A DNA stretch of 64,000 bases from Nostoc linckia z4. GTDB lineage: Bacteria > Cyanobacteriota > Cyanobacteriia > Cyanobacteriales > Nostocaceae. The notes beneath the pieces are model-generated. The model ran no database searches. It saw only the letters and a program-made list of their open reading frames with translations, and had not been told where the DNA came from. The stretch's first letter is position 1, and each line of letters opens with the position of its first letter. Both the position numbers and the translations under genes were made by a program. The stretch lies in NCBI RefSeq assembly GCF_002608075.1, contig NZ_LAHA01000024.1, positions 264 through 64,263 on the forward strand, written 5' to 3'. Positions 60,258-64,000 of the stretch are shown one piece after another.

Positions 60258-60336
60258 TGCACCAACTTTGTTATGCAGCCATCGGGGTATTTTTTTCAAC
60301 AGAATTCAGGAGTCAGAATTCAGAATTCAGAGTAAC

Positions 60337-61389
60337 TTATAACGCATTTGCTTTGCTGATGCGATCGCGATTATGTGGTTGATTTAGATAGGACATATCA
60401 GGGCCATCGGGAATGATTCCACCGGGGTTGAGTGGAAACAAGTTACCGTAGTAGTCGCGTTTTACTGTTTCTACATCGCAGGTGTCAGCAACACCAGGAA
60501 GCTGATATAAATCTCTGAGGTAAGCTCCCAGATTTTCGTAGTCTCGAATGCGTCGGCGATTACACTTAAACAAGCTGTAATAAACGCTATCAAAGCGAAA
60601 TAACGTGGTAAATAAACGCACATCTGCAAGTGTGAGATTGTCACCGCACAGATATCGATGAGTTTGCAATGCAATCTCAATTTCATCAAGAGTTGCAAAT
60701 AGTTCGTTACAGGCTTGGTTATACGCTTCTTGGCTTTGAGCAAAGCCACAGCGATACACGCCGTTATTTACCGCGTGGTAAATTTTCTCATTCCACCAGT
60801 CAATTTTTTCTTTGAGTTCTTCTGGATAAAGATTTAATGTGGGATTATCAGCGAACTCGTTCATTTGAGAGTTGAGCATAACAATAATTTCTGAACTCTC
60901 ATTATTAACGATGGTTTGGGTTTGATTATCCCAGAGGATGGGAACAGTAACGCGCCCACTGTAACCCGGTTCTGCTCGTTGATAAAATTCAACTAAGGTA
61001 CGACAACCTTGTTCTTCTTCGTTGAATATCCAACCGCCTTCAATGGGAGAAGGAGAAACGATACATACTGATATTACCGCTTGGAGTTTTTTGAGCGATC
61101 GCACTACTAAAGTTCGGTGTGCCCAAGGACAACCCAACCCAACATAAAGTCTATAACGTCCGGCTGCCGGTTGGTAAGGATTCCCCTCTTCTGTACCGAT
61201 GAAGTTGCGAAATTGGCTACTTGGACGAATGTATGCTCCCGATTTATTGGTGGGAGCAAGCTTTGACATCATTATCCGCCAAAGGGTCGTCCAAACAAAC
61301 ATTCCCAGCCAAATAATCAGTTTTGGCGGAAGGGAACGGCCTTTCTTTTTGGGGAGAGTTTTATTCTCATTTATTGTTGAGTTGCTCAT
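60337..61389 (-). CDS. Glutathionyl-hydroquinone reductase-type glutathione transferase
   Basis: 350 residues. Catalytic Cys87 in VGLGCPWAHRTLVVRSLKKL, the CPWAHR hallmark of xi-class transferases (PcpF/YqjG), followed by PILWDNQTQTIVNNESSEI and the C-terminal helical domain (YLCGDNLTLADVRLFTTLFR; LYQLPGVADTCDVETVKRDY). A basic/hydrophobic N-terminal segment (KLIIWLGMFVWTTLWRIMMS, 23-42) is extra relative to soluble members and may be a membrane anchor. It reduces glutathionyl-hydroquinones in relatives. Confidence 0.92.
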   Translation of the reverse strand: MSNSTINENKTLPKKKGRSLPPKLIIWLGMFVWTTLWRIMMSKLAPTNKSGAYIRPSSQFRNFIGTEEGNPYQPAAGRYRLYVGLGCPWAHRTLVVRSLKKLQAVISVCIVSPSPIEGGWIFNEEEQGCRTLVEFYQRAEPGYSGRVTVPILWDNQTQTIVNNESSEIIVMLNSQMNEFADNPTLNLYPEELKEKIDWWNEKIYHAVNNGVYRCGFAQSQEAYNQACNELFATLDEIEIALQTHRYLCGDNLTLADVRLFTTLFRFDSVYYSLFKCNRRRIRDYENLGAYLRDLYQLPGVADTCDVETVKRDYYGNLFPLNPGGIIPDGPDMSYLNQPHNRDRISKANAL

Positions 61390-61741
61390 GGCGACAATCT
61401 AGCTTTGAGAGCGATGGACGTTACACTCGATCTACCATGCAAATTTTAGTGGTTAGGTTTCTACTGGTCTGTCCCATTAGTTTTGATGAGTTTGTAGTAA
61501 GCACTTCAGTGCTTAAAAATCAAGGACTAAAGTCCTTACTACGAACATTTTTTACTACAAAATTAATGTGACAGGCCACTACTCTTACAATTTACCTTAA
61601 GAAAACTCCAAAAAATAAATTATTCCGCTTGGGGTCGTTGACGGTTGACACTCAGCAGTCAACAGTCAACAGTTAACAATCTTCTGTGGAATATTTTTTT
61701 ACTTGGAAGTCCCTAAGATTGTGACACAAAACGCCAGTCTC
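61390..61741. other. Intergenic region with MITE-like element and heptamer array
   Basis: The element at 61466-61577 and the array 61636-61678 (GTTGACGGTTGACACTC... CAACAGTCAACAGTTAAC) occupy most of it. No gene. Confidence 0.6.
61466..61577. mobile_element. MITE-like element with 20-bp terminal inverted repeats
   Basis: Left GGTCTGTCCCATTAGTTTTG (61466-61485); right CAAAATTAATGTGACAGGCC (61558-61577), matching as reverse complements at 17 of 20 positions. Inside are two small hairpins, AGCACTTCAGTGCT and AAGGACTAAAGTCCTT, flanked by TAGTAA/TTACTA. Confidence 0.8.
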
Positions 61742-62236
61742 TTAGACCATTTCAAACTCTAACTGATGACTGTTGAGAAAATCATGGGTGAAATGATCTA
61801 CCACATTTGTATCAGCCAGTTCTAAATTGTAAAAATCCACAGTTTCATGCTCAAAATATGGCCCAGCGTGCCAAGTTCCTTGATGTAATTTGATAAAACA
61901 ATTGCCAGGAATGCGGAAAGCAGCAATTTTTTCTAAAATTGGTTGATTTAAATCATTATTTGGCGGACAAACTGCAATTAACCAATCTTTGCCTTCCAAA
62001 GAACCCAAACATTGAGTACATTGTAGGTGGCGAGTAATTTTATGAAATCTTCGCCCCCTTTTATTCAACCGCATGATATAAAATCGCGGAGTTCCATTTT
62101 GCAGGTTTAATTGAGCATCTTCGGTATCATAAGCTTTGCCATCTTGACTCGCCAAGATTACTTGTCCATAAAGCGAAAAGTTTTCCGGCGTTATCCATTG
62201 CGCCTGTAATTGTTGTAGTGTTTGCGAACTACTCAT
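61742..62236 (-). CDS. allA: Ureidoglycolate lyase-family protein
   Basis: 164 residues from ATG 62236; the longer frame begins at a TTG. FYIMRLNKRGRRFHKITRHL, TQCLGSLEGKDWLIAVCPPN, IPGNCFIKLHQGTWHAGPYF and FYNLELADTNVVDHF match AllA, which converts ureidoglycolate to glyoxylate and urea. The metal and substrate His residues (FH, GTWHAGP) are present. No other allantoin gene is next to it, so the substrate is inferred. Confidence 0.87.
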   Translation of the reverse strand: MSSSQTLQQLQAQWITPENFSLYGQVILASQDGKAYDTEDAQLNLQNGTPRFYIMRLNKRGRRFHKITRHLQCTQCLGSLEGKDWLIAVCPPNNDLNQPILEKIAAFRIPGNCFIKLHQGTWHAGPYFEHETVDFYNLELADTNVVDHFTHDFLNSHQLEFEMV

Positions 62237-62270
62237 AATCAAAATTTTTTTCAAATACGTATATTATAAG

Positions 62271-62533
62271 AATTCAGAATTCAGGAGTCAGAATTCAGGA
62301 GTCAGAATTCAGGAGTCAGAATTCAGGAGTCAGAATTCAGGATTCAGAATTCAGGAGTCAGAATTCAGGAGTCAGAATTCAGGAGTCAGAATGGTCTAGG
62401 TTACATTCGCTACGCTCACAGAATCAATTAATTAAGCCGTAGAACAAAATCAAAAACGCCTACAAAGATGATTGATTTTTCACTCATTCTGAATTCTGAG
62501 TTCTGAATTCTGAATTCTGAGTTCTGAATTCTG
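62271..62533. repeat. Head-to-head heptamer arrays (GAATTCAGGAGTCA / TTCTGAATTCTGAG)
   Basis: Plus-oriented CAGGAGTCAGAATT units (62271-62391) are followed by CTGAATTCTGAGTT units (62485-62533), partly complementary. Between them TTACATTCGCTACGCTCACA (from 62401) is another small palindrome. It lies between the sigma factor gene and allA. Confidence 0.85.
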
Positions 62534-62547
62534 TCCCAAAAACAATC

Positions 62548-63567
62548 TTAGCTAGCTAGATAACTGCGTACTTGTTCCTTTTGACGCCTGAGAAGACTGA
62601 GAGCTTTTTGTTCTATCTGACGTACCCGTTCTCGGCTAATGCCCATGCGATCGCCAATTTGTGCTAAAGAAAGTTCATGTCCATCTGTGAGGCCAAAACG
62701 CAAGGTTAATATTTCTCGCTGTTGGGGAGATAGCTTTGATAATAAGTTTTGTAAATCTTGATGCAAGGATTCTTCGGCGGCGTAGTCTTCTGGAGACAGT
62801 CCGTCATCTTGCAATATGTCTTGTAATTCTGTATCCTGCTGTTCCCCCACTCGCGCTTCTAGGGAAAAGGGCTGACGCGCTAAAAATAAACACTCACGAA
62901 TTTGACTTGGTGTCAATGACAAGGCTTCGGCAATTTCGGCTGTGCTGGGAACGCGACCTAATTGTTGAGATAATTCACGCTGTACCCGCTTAATTTTATT
63001 CAGTTTTTCAAAGATGTGAATTGGTAGTCTAATTGTACGTCCTTGTTGAGCGATCGCTCGTGTGATTCCTTGACGAATCCACCAATAAGCATAGGTTGAA
63101 AACTTATAACCAAGAGCCGGATCGAATTTATCTACTCCCCGTTCTAAACCCAAAGTTCCTTCTTGGATTAAATCCATAAATTCCAAGTTGCGGTGCTGAT
63201 ATTTTTTCGCCACAGCTACTACTAACCTCAGGTTAGCTTGAATCATTTTCTGCTTGGCTTGCTGCCCTTGACTTAGCTGTTGCTGCAACTCTTCAACACT
63301 CAAGTTCGCTTTGTCTGCCCATTCTTGCAAGGTGGGTTGATGGTTTAGTTTCACAGCCAATTCTTCCTTAGCCGCTAATAAATTCATCATCTGCTGCACT
63401 TGTTGGGCAAAAATAACCTCTTGCTCGCGAGTCAACAAATCTACACGTCCGATTTCTTGCAGATAAATACGCACAATATCATCTGTAGTTCGAGCTTTTT
63501 TATCTGCAACTAAGCTTTTTTTCTGCGTTTTTTGTACTTCGGGTTGTGGAGATGTTAAGTTGCTCAT
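62548..63567 (-). CDS. Group 2 sigma-70 factor
   Basis: 339 residues. Region 1.2 (RTTDDIVRIYLQEIGRVDLL), region 2 (DLIQEGTLGLERGVDKFDPA; KFSTYAYWWIRQGITRAIAQ), region 3 (IRLPIHIFEKLNKIKRVQRE) and region 4 (EILTLRFGLTDGHELSLAQI, GISRERVRQIEQKALSLLRR) are complete. It lacks the long region 1.1 and insertion of the primary factor, so it belongs to the group 2 (SigB/C/D/E-like) factors that cyanobacteria use in stress, nitrogen or light responses; which one cannot be told. A 433-bp upstream region contains a MITE-like element. Confidence 0.95.
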   Translation of the reverse strand: MSNLTSPQPEVQKTQKKSLVADKKARTTDDIVRIYLQEIGRVDLLTREQEVIFAQQVQQMMNLLAAKEELAVKLNHQPTLQEWADKANLSVEELQQQLSQGQQAKQKMIQANLRLVVAVAKKYQHRNLEFMDLIQEGTLGLERGVDKFDPALGYKFSTYAYWWIRQGITRAIAQQGRTIRLPIHIFEKLNKIKRVQRELSQQLGRVPSTAEIAEALSLTPSQIRECLFLARQPFSLEARVGEQQDTELQDILQDDGLSPEDYAAEESLHQDLQNLLSKLSPQQREILTLRFGLTDGHELSLAQIGDRMGISRERVRQIEQKALSLLRRQKEQVRSYLAS

Positions 63568-64000
63568 GGTTATTCACTCCTATGTAACCTAATGAATTTA
63601 TTGGTATCAAGTCTAGATACCCAGACTCATAGCCCTTTTACACCGCTAATCTATCCATTGGCAAGACTAATCAATTTTTGTCTTTGATAAATTAGAAGTT
63701 AATTATTCAAAATAATCAACCCCTAATCAACTTATTTCAAGATATTAACATCTTTAATATCTAAAAATCAATTACCAAAAGTATTATTTGCATATAGGAA
63801 TCCTATTTCAGTTTTGAAACATATTGGTGTTGACTGTTGACTGTTGACTGTTAACGGTTGACAGTCAAGGACTCTAACATATAACATCTCAGCAATTATT
63901 TGGGATTGCTATATATTTTTTGTGAGTCACACTTACTTATCGCTCGATGTTTGCATATTGTCAAGTTTATTCAACACAAAACAATTTTTTGCCTCTAACT
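63568..64000. other. Upstream region of the sigma factor gene
   Basis: Positions 63568-63780 are A+T rich and should hold the promoter. The element 63792-63914 follows. No gene is recognisable up to the window end. Confidence 0.5.
63792..63914. mobile_element. Family F MITE-like element, copy 2 (complete)
   Basis: ATATAGGAATCC (63792-63803) and GGATTGCTATAT (63903-63914) are inverted ends with 11 of 12 matches. The interior carries a TGTTGAC array (63827-63868) and matches copy 1 at 54382-54516. Confidence 0.8.

Noticed and set aside
1-64000. tRNA, rRNA, tmRNA and known riboswitch genes
   Set aside because: No cloverleaf-like T-loop/acceptor combination or recognised riboswitch core was found by eye; a covariance-model scan would be decisive.

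Overview
The window is chromosomal DNA of a filamentous, probably heterocyst-forming cyanobacterium of the Nostoc/Calothrix type. The main evidence is the gene content: tig-clpP-clpX divergent from asd-dapA-rnj, a VTE6-like DUF92 protein, a CHAD protein, a NIL-ferredoxin, a Mo-nitrogenase C-terminal-domain protein and a pseudo-orthocaspase. Many GCGATCGC (HIP1) octamers and abundant heptanucleotide tandem repeats (STRRs) between genes agree with this. No tRNA, rRNA, CRISPR array, intact transposase or prophage was seen. I find 48 protein genes; one is cut by the left window edge.

Layout. 1-4309: a minus-strand type I secretion cluster (SurA-like foldase, HlyB-like transporter with a dead C39 domain, and the start of a probable exported CARDB protein). 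4310-11565: DUF92 kinase homologue, VOC protein, lipase, cyanobacterial lysine/alanine-rich protein, VIT-VWA protein, and a divergent HTH protein resembling vMAP N-terminal domains. 11742-17329: HTH protein with an 11-residue-repeat coiled coil, a stress-type block (CsbD, small membrane protein, PRC-barrel protein) and an HPP transporter. 17727-25025: TPR protein, rsmE, hydrolase, clpX, clpP, tig. 25892-30086: asd, dapA, rnj (lysine/threonine branch plus RNase J). 30174-40805: CbxX-type AAA ATPase, SLC13/ArsB permease, Mo-nitrogenase-domain protein, pseudo-caspase, rpmF, sulfite-oxidase-like protein, aldehyde dehydrogenase, hybrid kinase. 41547-54142: Ntn amidohydrolase lipoprotein, ACT-malic enzyme, PhoD-like phosphatase, a two-gene phosphorelay operon headed by a 1105-residue kinase/transcription factor fusion, NIL-ferredoxin and DUF3616 protein. 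54696-63567: CHAD protein, exported protein, GDXG esterase, two small unknowns, aspartoacylase, glutathionyl-hydroquinone reductase, ureidoglycolate lyase and a group 2 sigma factor.

The most unusual layer is repetitive DNA. Several MITE-like or palindromic families are present in two or three copies. Heptamer arrays fill the gaps between genes, and at three sites the arrays switch orientation so that they could fold into very long hairpins, two of these lying exactly between convergent genes. Repeats also enter coding sequence in frame in at least three conserved genes (DUF92, rsmE, the giant kinase) and supply the last codons of two others. Functional novelties worth checking are the fully degenerate C39 domain fused to a cNMP-like domain, the YN-type pseudo-caspase with membrane anchor, the vMAP-like/VWA divergent pair, the coiled-coil/HTH protein with a 22-bp-spaced direct repeat upstream, and the single-chain phosphorelay.

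All family calls come from reading the sequence; no database search was run.
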